Shown in pieces: positions 32,806-39,887 of a stretch of 42,217 bases of DNA. This DNA comes from an uncultured Pelagibacteraceae bacterium (lineage in GTDB: Bacteria; Pseudomonadota; Alphaproteobacteria; Pelagibacterales; Pelagibacteraceae). The notes under the pieces were generated by a model. It did no database searches. It was given only the letters and a program-made list of their open reading frames with translations, and was not told where the DNA came from. Each line of letters opens with the position of its first letter. Position 1 is the stretch's first letter. The position numbers were made by a program, and so were the translations under genes. The stretch spans positions 1 through 42,217 of the forward strand of contig CACFCI010000007.1 in assembly GCA_902564785.1 (NCBI GenBank), read 5' to 3'.

Positions 32806-32880
32806 GGGCCGTTAGCTCAATAGTAGAGTACTGCATTGACATTGCAGGGGTAGTTGGAGCGTAACCAACACGGCCCACCA
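32806..32880 (+). tRNA. tRNA-Val(GAC) with aberrant D and T loops
   Basis: A 75-base cloverleaf with encoded CCA. Acceptor GGGCCGT/ACGGCCC, anticodon stem CTGCA/TGCAG and T stem GTTGG/CCAAC are all perfect; the D stem GCTC/GAGT has one G-U. The anticodon loop TTGACAT gives GAC at 32838-32840. The D loop (AATAGTA, 32819-32825) lacks the GG pair and the T loop (AGCGTAA, 32858-32864) lacks TTC, so the normal D-loop/T-loop contacts cannot form. Intact stems and CCA argue for a working gene. Probably co-transcribed with rpoD. Confidence 0.88.
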
Positions 32881-32938
32881 ATATTGTATTATCTTTAATT
32901 GATAACTTTGAAAAAATGATATAACTAACTTTATATTT

Positions 32939-33015
32939 GGGCCTGTAGCTCAGTTGGTTAGAGCAGTACACTCATAATGTATTGGTCCCAGGTTCGAGTC
33001 CTGGCGGGCCCACCA
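32939..33015 (+). tRNA. tRNA with CAT anticodon, probably tRNA-Ile2 (lysidine) rather than elongator Met
   Basis: A 77-base cloverleaf with encoded CCA: acceptor GGGCCTG/CGGGCCC (one T-G pair), D arm GCTC-AGTTGGTTA-GAGC, anticodon stem GTACA/TGTAT with loop CTCATAA (anticodon 32973-32975), canonical T arm CCAGG-TTCGAGT-CCTGG. The acceptor has C4-G69 and C5-G68, the pairs reported to favour modification by E. coli TilS, which would make it Ile-accepting. Elongator Met cannot be excluded. It follows tRNA-Val by 58 bases. Confidence 0.9.
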
Positions 33016-33061
33016 AATCCTTTTCCTAAAATCAAAATAAATAAACTACCGCAAAACTGAT

Positions 33062-33637
33062 TTAAGTTCTTTTAATCTCATCTGGTTCTTTGCATAATGA
33101 TTGTGCCTCTGCGATTTTTTGTGGTAATCCATCAAGTTTCCAATTATTTCTTAAAATATCAAAATAATCATTAGGATTAAAATCTGGCCCACTTACCAAT
33201 TTAATTCCAAAGTAGTTCTCGCTCTCGTACCAAGCCATCATTGAGCTAATCATGCTACCAATATGCTTTAGTCCAGGTGCTTGCATCATAACAAGGTTCA
33301 TAGATTTAAAGAGAGGTTGGATTAATATAACTTCGGCTGCACCGTCAACTCTAAGTCCGTTTATTTCTATTGGAATTCTTGCATCCTGAAGGTTCTTTAA
33401 GTTTTGATTTTCTATTGAAGTTGAGAAAGAAAATAAAATACCCATTTTTGAACAATCATTTTTTTTAATAAAAAATCTTAATTTATCGCCATGTATTACT
33501 TCACCATGTTTAGCAGTAACTACAAAATCATTAAATTCTTCAACACTCCAACCTTCTTCCTCTGCTTGGGCTTGGTAGGCGAATACAATAAAAAAAAGAG
33601 ATAGATGTAATAAAATAATAAGCAAAACTCTTTTCAT
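33062..33637 (-). CDS. Unknown secreted protein
   Basis: A 191-residue protein with a Sec signal peptide (MKRVLLIILLHLSLFFIVFAY, cleavage likely after QAQA), hence probably periplasmic. The mature part has two cysteines (in NDCSKMG and SLCKEP) that could form a disulfide, a beta-rich middle (IPIEINGLRVDGAAEVILIQPLF) and a Trp/Tyr-containing end (YFDILRNNWKLDG). I do not recognise a family. The ATG overlaps the stop of the upstream 61-residue gene by 4 bases (ATGA) and has GTGGAG upstream, so the two form an operon. Confidence 0.8.
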   Translation of the reverse strand: MKRVLLIILLHLSLFFIVFAYQAQAEEEGWSVEEFNDFVVTAKHGEVIHGDKLRFFIKKNDCSKMGILFSFSTSIENQNLKNLQDARIPIEINGLRVDGAAEVILIQPLFKSMNLVMMQAPGLKHIGSMISSMMAWYESENYFGIKLVSGPDFNPNDYFDILRNNWKLDGLPQKIAEAQSLCKEPDEIKRT

Positions 33638-33819
33638 GATTTAAGCTCCACTTTGTATCCATTTTTCTTAAATATTTTTATGATTTTATTCCAGACTAAA
33701 CTGTTATGTTCACCTGGCAATATTTCGAATTTGAATGTTTTTTTATATACTGGGTCGCAGTTATCATACGCTACGTAAGCACTGACGTGACAATACTTAC
33801 AGACATGTCCTATTTCCAT
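33634..33819 (-). CDS. Unknown 61-residue protein with CxxCH motif
   Basis: A short basic protein beginning MEIGHVCKYCHVSAYVAYDN. Cys7-x-x-Cys10-His11, plus Cys21, could bind zinc or iron. CxxCH is also the c-type haem motif, but there is no signal peptide, so periplasmic haem attachment is unlikely. The second half (IIKIFKKNGYKVELKS) is helical and basic. AGGAG (plus-strand 33829-33833) stands 9 bases upstream of the ATG, which supports real translation. First gene of a two-gene unit with the secreted protein. Family not recognised. Confidence 0.7.
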   Translation of the reverse strand: MEIGHVCKYCHVSAYVAYDNCDPVYKKTFKFEILPGEHNSLVWNKIIKIFKKNGYKVELKS

Positions 33820-33832
33820 ATATTGGATCTCC

Positions 33833-33838
33833 TATTAT
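33833..33838 (+). promoter_or_regulatory. Candidate -10 box for the small RNA
   Basis: TATTAT, placing a start near 33844, close to the 5' end of the predicted rod. No good -35 lies at the right distance. It overlaps the ribosome-binding site of the divergent 61-residue gene. Confidence 0.3.
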
Positions 33839-33840
33839 TT

Positions 33841-34025
33841 ATTGATTTTTTAAGGGTTAACAGTTTGTAATTGGTTATGGTCTCAATCCCTCTCTTTTGA
33901 ATCGAATTACGCAACAAGGGAGATAATAAAAAAAGCGGAATACGATAGAAAAGGATTGAAATCCAATGCATTACAAAAGTAAATCAATAGCTTTTGTTCA
34001 AAGTTTGCTTCAAACTTGTTTTATT
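33841..34025 (+). ncRNA. Candidate structured small RNA (rod-like, 6S-like outline)
   Basis: A gene-free stretch whose plus strand folds into nested, collinear helices: 33841-33848/33981-33988 (8 bp), 33864-33871/33970-33977 (8), 33872-33874/33963-33965 (3), 33883-33888/33954-33959 (6), 33894-33898/33949-33953 (5), 33901-33904/33943-33946 (4), 33906-33908/33939-33941 (3), 33910-33912/33935-33937 (3), closed by a 22-base loop. All 40 pairs are Watson-Crick. The largest asymmetric loop (33849-33863 against 33978-33980) sits near the base. A hairpin and U-rich tract at 34001-34025 would end the RNA. TATTAT at 33833-33838 would start transcription near the rod's 5' end. The long irregular rod recalls 6S RNA, but I cannot confirm conserved 6S bases. 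The minus strand could instead be a leader of the 33634-33819 gene. Confidence 0.55.
34001..34025 (+). terminator. Intrinsic-terminator-like hairpin
   Basis: AAGTTTG-CTT-CAAACTT forms a perfect 7-bp stem with a 3-base loop, followed by GTTTTATTT on the plus strand. The U-rich tract is on the plus-strand side only, so it should stop a plus-strand transcript, yet no plus-strand protein gene lies upstream for over a kilobase. GC content is low for a terminator but in line with this genome. Confidence 0.5.
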
Positions 34026-34093
34026 TATGAATTTTAAAAAAAATATTTTTGAATTTGTACGCTATTTTAAAACTAGCTCACCATTCTAAAATA

Positions 34094-34687
34094 CTAATTT
34101 TGAGAGAATTCTTTTAGTGTTTTAAATAAGGCTTCGATGTTATCATCGTTAGAATTTAAAATGGAAGCAAATTCTTCTTTCTGAGTTCTTGCTAAGCTTA
34201 GTCCTTCGATAATTAAATCTCGAATTAAAGGGTTATCAGGATTTTTTGTATAAACTCTCCAGTCAATTTTTATCTCTGGTCTATTTTCTGTACTCACCAA
34301 GATACTATTAACAATTGTGTAATTTTTATTTAAAATTTCTTTAGTTTTTACTTCAATTTCTGGATTTGTATATTCTGCTAATCTACTTGAAAAGCTTTTT
34401 AAAAAATACTTTTCAAATAAATTAGAATAATAATTTAACTCTTTTTTATCTAAAGTTTTTCTAATAGGTCCTAGAGAGTAAAATCCGACACCTTTAATAT
34501 CAACAGTTTCTTTAGCTATAATTTTCAATTGATTTATTTTTTCATCTTTAGTTATATCTTTTGAAAGAACTTGAGAGGCTCTATTAACAGTAGATTGAAT
34601 AAATACATCTGGTGAAATAGCTAAAGAACTTTCAGTTATATTAATGTAAATTAGAAGAGTTAAAATAAAACTAACTAAATTTTTCAT
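34094..34687 (-). CDS. mlaC: MlaC-type periplasmic phospholipid-binding protein
   Basis: Shuttles phospholipid between the outer-membrane MlaA complex and the inner-membrane MlaFEDB transporter. The 197-residue precursor has a signal peptide (FILTLLIYINITESSLA) and the Tol_Tol_Ttg2/MlaC pattern: VFIQSTVNRASQVLSKD, LKIIAKETVDIKGVGFYSLGPIRK, YYSNLFEKYFLKSFSSRLAEY, and a C-terminal IDWRVYTKNPDNPLIRDLIIEGLSLARTQKEEFASIL. It starts 9 bases after mlaA in the same direction. No mlaDEF genes are in this window. Confidence 0.92.
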   Translation of the reverse strand: MKNLVSFILTLLIYINITESSLAISPDVFIQSTVNRASQVLSKDITKDEKINQLKIIAKETVDIKGVGFYSLGPIRKTLDKKELNYYSNLFEKYFLKSFSSRLAEYTNPEIEVKTKEILNKNYTIVNSILVSTENRPEIKIDWRVYTKNPDNPLIRDLIIEGLSLARTQKEEFASILNSNDDNIEALFKTLKEFSQN

Positions 34688-34696
34688 TTTTTTAAA

Positions 34697-35494
34697 TTAT
34701 TTAGTTTCTATTTCTTCCCAATCGCTTTCATCCATATCTTCTAAATTTATTTTAGAGTTGGCAATTTTTCTTTCTCTATCTTGAAGATATAAACTTTTCA
34801 CTGATGCATAAAAATCCATAGAATTTTCCTCTAAATTATCTAAAGATTCTAAATTTTTAGCTCTAAAATCAATACCAGATAACATTTTAGTAGCTGCGTA
34901 CAATTCACCATCTAAGTATTCATTATTTCCATTTACCGAAATACGATAGTATGGGTCTCCTCCCATAACATTCACAAACATGCCAGCGGTATCTCTAACA
35001 GTCGATGGTCCTAAAACAGGCAAAACTAAATAACAACCATGTCCCAATCCCCATGAGCCAAGTGTTTGCCCATAATCTTCTTTTTGGTATTCTGGAAAAC
35101 CTAAAACATCGGCAATATCAAAGATACCAAAAATTCCTAGGGTAGTGTTAATAACTAATCTAGCAGAATTTGTTCCAGCCTCCTTAAGGTCTCCTTGAAG
35201 AACGTTGTTAGGTATAGTTATAAGATTAGATAAATTATCTAAAACATTACTTGTTCCATTTCTAACTGGAGAAGGTAACTTTCTGTAGCCTTTAGCAATA
35301 GGTTTAAAAATGACTTTATCCAAACCTTGATTAAAAGCAAAACTTGCTCTATTTATACTTTCAAAACAATCTTCTGTAGTTTGGTTTTTTTTATTTTTCT
35401 TTGTTAATTCGATATTACCATCAGATCCCGCAAATGCAGGATTAGATGAGAATATAAATATTAAAATAAAAAACGCTTTAAATAAATTTTTCAT
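34697..35494 (-). CDS. mlaA: MlaA/VacJ outer-membrane lipid asymmetry protein lacking a lipobox
   Basis: Removes phospholipid from the outer leaflet and passes it to MlaC. The 265-residue protein has the MlaA core: ESINRASFAFNQGLDKVIFKPIAKGYRKLP, RNGTSNVLDNLSNLITIPNNVLQGDLKEAGTNSARLVINTTLGIFGIFDIA, EDYGQTLGSWGLGHGCYLVLPVLGPSTVRDT, with an acidic tail. Most MlaA proteins are lipoproteins, but this N-terminus ends in an ordinary signal-peptidase I-like site (NPAFA-GSDG), with no cysteine near it. Divergent from the amidase gene across 101 bases that hold TATATA-GTG-TATATA at 35507-35521. Confidence 0.93.
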   Translation of the reverse strand: MKNLFKAFFILIFIFSSNPAFAGSDGNIELTKKNKKNQTTEDCFESINRASFAFNQGLDKVIFKPIAKGYRKLPSPVRNGTSNVLDNLSNLITIPNNVLQGDLKEAGTNSARLVINTTLGIFGIFDIADVLGFPEYQKEDYGQTLGSWGLGHGCYLVLPVLGPSTVRDTAGMFVNVMGGDPYYRISVNGNNEYLDGELYAATKMLSGIDFRAKNLESLDNLEENSMDFYASVKSLYLQDRERKIANSKINLEDMDESDWEEIETK

Positions 35495-35547
35495 TATTAA
35501 CAGAATTATATAGTGTATATACCCTTAAAGTAAATCATGATTTAGAG

Positions 35548-35602
35548 CTAAAAATGACTTAATTATGGCGATAAATAAAGTTAATATTACTAAAAATGAC
35601 TT
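35548..35602 (+). repeat. 13-bp direct repeat spanning the amidase start
   Basis: CTAAAAATGACTT occurs at 35548-35560 and 35590-35602, 42 bases apart. The second copy contains the amidase ATG at 35596; in the first copy the same ATG reads Met-Thr-stop. This may be a small local duplication or chance in AT-rich DNA. Confidence 0.45.
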
Positions 35603-36342
35603 TAAGGAAAACACTTAATTTTTCACCAAATTTTAATTTAAAAAAAAGAAGTTTAAAACAAATTAAATTTCTAATTTACCATTATACAGGTATGAAATCA
35701 GAAATTGAAGCTATAAAAAAACTTACAGATATACAATCTGAGGTTAGTAGTCATTATTTAATAAAAAATAATGGCGAAATAGTTTTAATGGTTCCAGAAA
35801 CTTACATTGCCTGGCATTCTGGAGCATCTTTTTGGGGAAATTATAAATCTATTAATAAATATTCAATTGGAATTGAAATTAGTAATCCAGGTCATTCATT
35901 TAATTATAAAAAATTCTCAAGTAAACAAATAAGATCAATTGTTAAACTATCAAAATATTTAATTAAAAAATATAAAATTAAGCCCACAAGAATCTTGGGT
36001 CATTCAGATATTGCTCCAAATAGAAAAAAAGATCCAGGTGAAAAATTCCCATGGAAATATTTGGCCCAAAAGAATGTTGGTTTTTGGCATGATCTTAATC
36101 TTAAAAATTTAAAAAAAGGAAGAAAATTAAAAATAAATAATTCTGAAAAAAAAAAATTTATTAAAAATTTATATAAAATTGGTTATAAAAAAAAATATAA
36201 TATTTTTAATTTGAGTGATTTAAAAAAACTTACTATTGCTTTTCAAAGAAGATTTAGACAAGATTTAATAAATGGTATAATTGATCAAGAATGCCTATTA
36301 ATTAGCAAAAACCTTATAAAAAAAATTGATAAATTATCTTGA
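35596..36342 (+). CDS. N-acetylmuramoyl-L-alanine amidase, AmpD/AmiD type
   Basis: Zinc amidase that cuts the bond between muramic acid and the stem peptide. The 248-residue protein has an Amidase_2 domain: FLIYHYTGM (first zinc His at about residue 29), SSHYLIKNNGEIVLMVPE, AWHSGASFWG, SIGIEISNPG and the distal zinc site ILGHSDIAPNRKKDPGEKFPW (His and Asp). A C-terminal peptidoglycan-binding-like domain includes IAFQRRFRQDLINGIIDQECL. No signal peptide is visible, suggesting cytoplasmic recycling (AmpD-like) despite the two-domain AmiD layout. In alphaproteobacteria such an amidase commonly lies just before rnpB and mraZ, as here. Confidence 0.92.
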   Translation: MTLRKTLNFSPNFNLKKRSLKQIKFLIYHYTGMKSEIEAIKKLTDIQSEVSSHYLIKNNGEIVLMVPETYIAWHSGASFWGNYKSINKYSIGIEISNPGHSFNYKKFSSKQIRSIVKLSKYLIKKYKIKPTRILGHSDIAPNRKKDPGEKFPWKYLAQKNVGFWHDLNLKNLKKGRKLKINNSEKKKFIKNLYKIGYKKKYNIFNLSDLKKLTIAFQRRFRQDLINGIIDQECLLISKNLIKKIDKLS

Positions 36343-36355
36343 TAATTAATATTAA
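36326..36355 (+). promoter_or_regulatory. Possible rnpB promoter
   Basis: TTGATA (36326-36331), an 18-base spacer, TATTAA (36350-36355), giving a start near 36362, roughly ten bases before the first helix of RNase P RNA. The -35 lies in the last codons of the amidase gene. Confidence 0.4.
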
Positions 36356-36372
36356 ATTAATAAATTAAGCTA

Positions 36373-36727
36373 GCCAGATAAACGACTTATCGCTTTGAAA
36401 ATATTCAAAGAGGAAAGTCCGGGCTCTACAAGGACACAGTGCCAGGTAATACCTGGCAGGGGAAACCCTAGGGACAGTGCCACAGAAAATAAACCGCCAT
36501 AACATGGCAAGGGTGAAAAGGTGTGGTAAGAGCACACCGGTTCTATTGGTAACAATGAACGCTGGAAAACCCCACTGGGAGCAAAACTAAGTAGAGATGA
36601 CATTGTTGAAAAACTAAAAGCCGTCCTTGGCTCGTCATCAGGGTTAGTTGCTTGAGCTTAAGAGTGATCTTAAGCCTAGACAAATGATAGGTTTAAATGA
36701 CAGAACCCGGCTTATAGTTTATCTGGC
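36373..36727 (+). ncRNA. rnpB: RNase P RNA, bacterial type A
   Basis: Catalytic RNA that removes tRNA 5' leaders. The ends pair as helix P1 (GCCAGATAAAC at 36373-36383 with GTTTATCTGGC at 36717-36727). Universal blocks are present: GAGGAAAGTCCGGGCTC near 36409, GGCAGGGGAAACCC near 36455, GGGTGAAAAGGTG near 36510, AGTAGAGATGACAT near 36591, and ACAAATGATAGG with ACAGAACCCGGCTTATAG at the 3' end. About 355 bases, normal for an alphaproteobacterium. The exact transcript ends are not visible. A T-rich tract near 36770 may end the transcript. It lies between the amidase and mraZ. Confidence 0.97.
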
Positions 36728-36837
36728 ACTTCAAATCAAAATATCACTATAGGTTTCTTTGTTTGTTCTCTTTTTTTAAGTAACAGTATCTATTTTCTTT
36801 ACTACTAAAACATATATTAGTACTAAAATAATAGGTA

Positions 36838-36866
36838 TTGACGTCTAGTTGTAAAACCCATAATAT
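36838..36866 (+). promoter_or_regulatory. Promoter of the mraZ/dcw cluster
   Basis: TTGACG at 36838-36843, a 17-base spacer, and TAATAT at 36861-36866. Predicted start near 36873, about 38 bases before the mraZ ATG. This is one of the best sigma-70 promoters in the window. The -10 is embedded in the MraZ box array. Confidence 0.7.
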
Positions 36867-36900
36867 CCCATAAATTCCCATTTATATGGGAATAAAGGGA
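36857..36900 (+). promoter_or_regulatory. MraZ operator: CCCAT boxes at 10-bp period
   Basis: CCCAT at 36857-36861, 36867-36871 and 36877-36881, exactly 10 bases apart, then an oppositely oriented TGGGA at 36887-36891 and AGGGA at 36896-36900. MraZ is known to bind TGGGN repeats separated by 5 bases upstream of its own gene; here the three boxes are TGGG on the minus strand. They cover the -10 and the start site, which fits autorepression. Confidence 0.75.
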
Positions 36901-36910
36901 TTTATGTTTT

Positions 36911-37369
36911 ATGTTTTTATCAACTTACGAAAACAAAATAGACAAAAAAGGGAGAGTGTCTGTGCCTGCTAGTTTTAGGTCACATCTATCCAACTTAGGT
37001 TACAATGGCGTTATTTGTTATCCATCGTTTAATAACTCATCTATAGAAGCATGTTCCCAAGATAGGATTGAGAAAATTTCCTCAGCGATAGATTCTTTAA
37101 ATCCCTTTGAGGAAAAAAGAGATTATTTTGCAACATCAATTTTAGCTGAAAGTATAAATTTACAATTTGATAGTGAAGGAAGAATTTCACTAACATCAAA
37201 ATTATTAAAACATGCAAAAATCAAAAATAGCATGTTATTTGTTGGTCAAGGTCAAACATTTCAAATATGGGAACCAACAGCATTTGAAAAATTTAAGATA
37301 ACTGCGAGAAAAAAAGCAAATATTAATCGAGGTAATCTTAAATGGGAGCTTCAACAAAACAAACAATAG
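36911..37369 (+). CDS. mraZ: Transcriptional regulator MraZ
   Basis: DNA-binding protein that represses its own dcw operon. The 152-residue protein has two AbrB-like repeats: FLSTYENKIDKKGRVSVPASFR at the N-terminus and ESINLQFDSEGRISLTSKLLKHAKI in the second half, with LFVGQGQTFQIWEPTAFEKF at the end. Length is standard (~150). An overlapping ATG at 36904 is out of frame. The gene follows an array of MraZ-type boxes and is followed after 10 bases by ftsZ, not rsmH. Confidence 0.96.
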   Translation: MFLSTYENKIDKKGRVSVPASFRSHLSNLGYNGVICYPSFNNSSIEACSQDRIEKISSAIDSLNPFEEKRDYFATSILAESINLQFDSEGRISLTSKLLKHAKIKNSMLFVGQGQTFQIWEPTAFEKFKITARKKANINRGNLKWELQQNKQ

Positions 37370-37379
37370 GGGATAAAAG

Positions 37380-38858
37380 ATGACAATTAACTTTAAAGCA
37401 CCAGAGATAAAAGAGCTGCAACCAAGATTACTAGTTTTAGGAGTTGGTGGAGCTGGAGGAAATGCAATTAATGAAATGATAGAAAACAATCTGCAAGGAG
37501 TAGAGTTTATTGCAGTAAATACTGATGCTCAAGATTTGAAGCTTAGCAAGGCAAAAACAAGAATTCAAATTGGTTTAAATTTAACAAAAGGTTTAGGAGC
37601 AGGAGCCAAACTTGATATAGGTCAAGCAGCTGCTGATGAGTCTTTAAATGAAATTATAAATACACTTCAAGGTGCAAATATGGTTTTTATTGCAGCTGGT
37701 ATGGGAGGTGGAACAGGCACAGGTGCTGCCCATGTCATCGCAAGAGCTGCTAAAGAATTAAATATATTGACTGTAGGTGTTGTGACTCTTCCATTTTTAT
37801 ATGAAGGCCCCTCTAGAATGAGAAGAGCACAACAAGGTTTGGAGGAATTAAGAAAACATGTTGATACAATAATTGTTATTCCTAATCAAAACCTATTTAA
37901 AATAGCTAACGAGCAGACAACTTTTGAGGAGTCATTTAATCTTTCAAATAATGTTTTGATGCATGGCGTCCAAAGTATTACTGATTTGATGGTTAGACCT
38001 GGTTTAATCAATTTAGATTTTGCTGATGTTGAAACTGTTATGGCAGCAATGGGTAAAGCTATGATGGGTACAGGAGAGGCTGAAGGAGAAGGTAGAGCTC
38101 TAAAAGCTGCAGAAATGGCAATTAGTAATCCCTTAATTGATGATTATACTTTAAAAGGTGCAAAAGGTTTATTAGTAAATATTACTGGAGGAAAAGATCT
38201 TAAACTTTTTGAAGTTGATGAAGCTGTAAATAAAGTTAGAGCAGAGGTAGACCCTGAAGCAGAGTTAATTATTGGTGCAATCACAGACACAGAGCTTGAT
38301 GGAAAAATGAGAGTTTCAATTGTTGCAACTTCATTAGATGGTCAACAGCCCGAGTCCAAATCTGTTGTAAATATGGTTCATCGAATTCAAAACCGTAATC
38401 CAGGTTACTCTGATTTTTCAAATATGGGTACGTCAAAATCTTTTAATTTTTCAAATACAGCAGGATCAAACCCAATTACAGATGGTGCAAATGCTTTAAA
38501 ACTTGAAAATGAGATAATCCAAGAACAACAAACTGAAAGTTCTCACAATGAAATGATGAATGAGGAAATAGTTCATAATACTAGAATGGAAAGTGAAAGT
38601 ATAGTTGAGGATAATTCAGTGAATGAAATGGAAAAATCTTTTGCACAGGAGGCTATGGAAACCAATCCTGAAGAAACTATGAACTCTAATGTTGAGGAAG
38701 AAGCCTCTAATGATCTGAAAGAGTTTGGAGTCGATTCTGATGCACCAGATTTATTCAGTTCAGAGTCTGAAAATTCAAGTCCTGAGGAACTTTTATCTTC
38801 TGACCAAGAGGAAGATGACCTTGAGATACCAGCATTCTTAAGAAGACAAAAAAATTAA
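37380..38858 (+). CDS. ftsZ: Cell division GTPase FtsZ
   Basis: Tubulin-like protein that forms the division ring. The 492-residue protein has [16 protein letters not shown] at the N-terminus, the GTP signature GGGTGTG at 109-115, the T7-loop region [27 protein letters not shown], and the beta-domain [33 protein letters not shown]. After about residue 320 there is a long acidic, Asn/Ser-rich, presumably disordered linker of roughly 150 residues, ending in the conserved C-terminal peptide [10 protein letters not shown] that binds FtsA and other partners. A GGGGA site precedes the ATG. Its place between mraZ and rsmH is unusual. Confidence 0.97.
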   Translation: MTINFKAPEIKELQPRLLVLGVGGAGGNAINEMIENNLQGVEFIAVNTDAQDLKLSKAKTRIQIGLNLTKGLGAGAKLDIGQAAADESLNEIINTLQGANMVFIAAGMGGGTGTGAAHVIARAAKELNILTVGVVTLPFLYEGPSRMRRAQQGLEELRKHVDTIIVIPNQNLFKIANEQTTFEESFNLSNNVLMHGVQSITDLMVRPGLINLDFADVETVMAAMGKAMMGTGEAEGEGRALKAAEMAISNPLIDDYTLKGAKGLLVNITGGKDLKLFEVDEAVNKVRAEVDPEAELIIGAITDTELDGKMRVSIVATSLDGQQPESKSVVNMVHRIQNRNPGYSDFSNMGTSKSFNFSNTAGSNPITDGANALKLENEIIQEQQTESSHNEMMNEEIVHNTRMESESIVEDNSVNEMEKSFAQEAMETNPEETMNSNVEEEASNDLKEFGVDSDAPDLFSSESENSSPEELLSSDQEEDDLEIPAFLRRQKN

Positions 38859-38876
38859 TGGTCTTCCAAGAGATAA

Positions 38877-39887
38877 ATGGACGCCACCATAGTACCGAAA
38901 ATGCAAAAGCATTATCCGGTACTGCTAAAAGAAATTATTAGCGTTATTTCCCCTCAACATGGTGGCACATTTATCGATTGTACTTTCGGTCAAGGCGGTT
39001 ATTCCAAAAAAATTTTAGATTTTAAAAACACAAAAGTAATAGCTATTGATAGAGACATAGGGAGTGAAAAAACTGCTAATGAATTAAAAGAGAACTTTGA
39101 AGATAGATTTATTTTTAAAAATATAAAATTTAGTCAATTAAGTAATTTAAAGCTAAAAAATGAGAATATAAGAGGTGTAATTTTTGATCTTGGTTACTCT
39201 TACACTCAAATAAAAGACCCACAAAAAGGATTATCATTCGATGCCTGTGGTAAATTAAATATGCAGCTGGGATTAAATACTTTTTCAGCAGAAGATGCAA
39301 TTAATAAACTAAATGAAAAAGAATTAGAAAAAATTTTAAAATTTTTTGGTGATGAAAAAGAAGCAAAATATATTGCGCGTAGTATTATAAAAGAAAGATC
39401 TAAAAATAAAATTGATACCAAATCTTTAGTCAAAATTATTGATAAATCAAAAAAAAGAAAAAATTTTAAAGTTCATAATGCAACCAAGGTTTTTCAAGCT
39501 CTTAGAATATTTGTAAATAAAGAAATAAGCGAATTAATATTTGGACTCATTAATGCTGCGAAAGTTTTAAAAAAAGGTGGAATTCTAGGAGTAGTTACTT
39601 TTCATTCTTTAGAAGATAAAATTGTTAAATATTTTTTTAAAAGTCTTTCTGAAAATAAAAGTATTTCAAGATACAGCCCTGTCATAGAACAAGCAGAAAC
39701 TTTATTTAATTTAATACAAAAAAAACCAATAATACCATCAGATGATGAAATAATCAAAAACCCACCGTCTAGATCTGCTAAATTTAGATATGTAATTAAA
39801 AAAACTGATTTTTATAATTTTGATACTGATATAGAGGAGCAATTCAGAAATTATATTGAAATTGAAAATTATGGAGACAAACTGTGA
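38877..39887 (+). CDS. rsmH: 16S rRNA (cytosine(1402)-N4)-methyltransferase
   Basis: SAM-dependent methyltransferase for C1402 in the ribosomal P site. The 336-residue protein has [36 protein letters not shown] (SAM site), [36 protein letters not shown], and the C-terminal [21 protein letters not shown] and [15 protein letters not shown] at 38877 is used; Met9 is an alternative. It is 18 bases after ftsZ and overlaps ftsL by 4 bases. Confidence 0.96.
   Translation: MDATIVPKMQKHYPVLLKEIISVISPQHGGTFIDCTFGQGGYSKKILDFKNTKVIAIDRDIGSEKTANELKENFEDRFIFKNIKFSQLSNLKLKNENIRGVIFDLGYSYTQIKDPQKGLSFDACGKLNMQLGLNTFSAEDAINKLNEKELEKILKFFGDEKEAKYIARSIIKERSKNKIDTKSLVKIIDKSKKRKNFKVHNATKVFQALRIFVNKEISELIFGLINAAKVLKKGGILGVVTFHSLEDKIVKYFFKSLSENKSISRYSPVIEQAETLFNLIQKKPIIPSDDEIIKNPPSRSAKFRYVIKKTDFYNFDTDIEEQFRNYIEIENYGDKL

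Noticed and set aside
33634..33819. CxxCH as a cytochrome c haem site
   Set aside because: No signal peptide, and no visible axial ligand context; zinc or iron binding is at least as likely.
33899..33948. Kink-turn-like tandem G-A in the rod
   Set aside because: When aligned strand to strand the mismatches are A-A and G-G, not sheared G-A pairs.
36370..36603. Minus-strand 77-codon open frame
   Set aside because: It lies wholly within RNase P RNA, whose conserved blocks and P1 pairing are clear on the plus strand.
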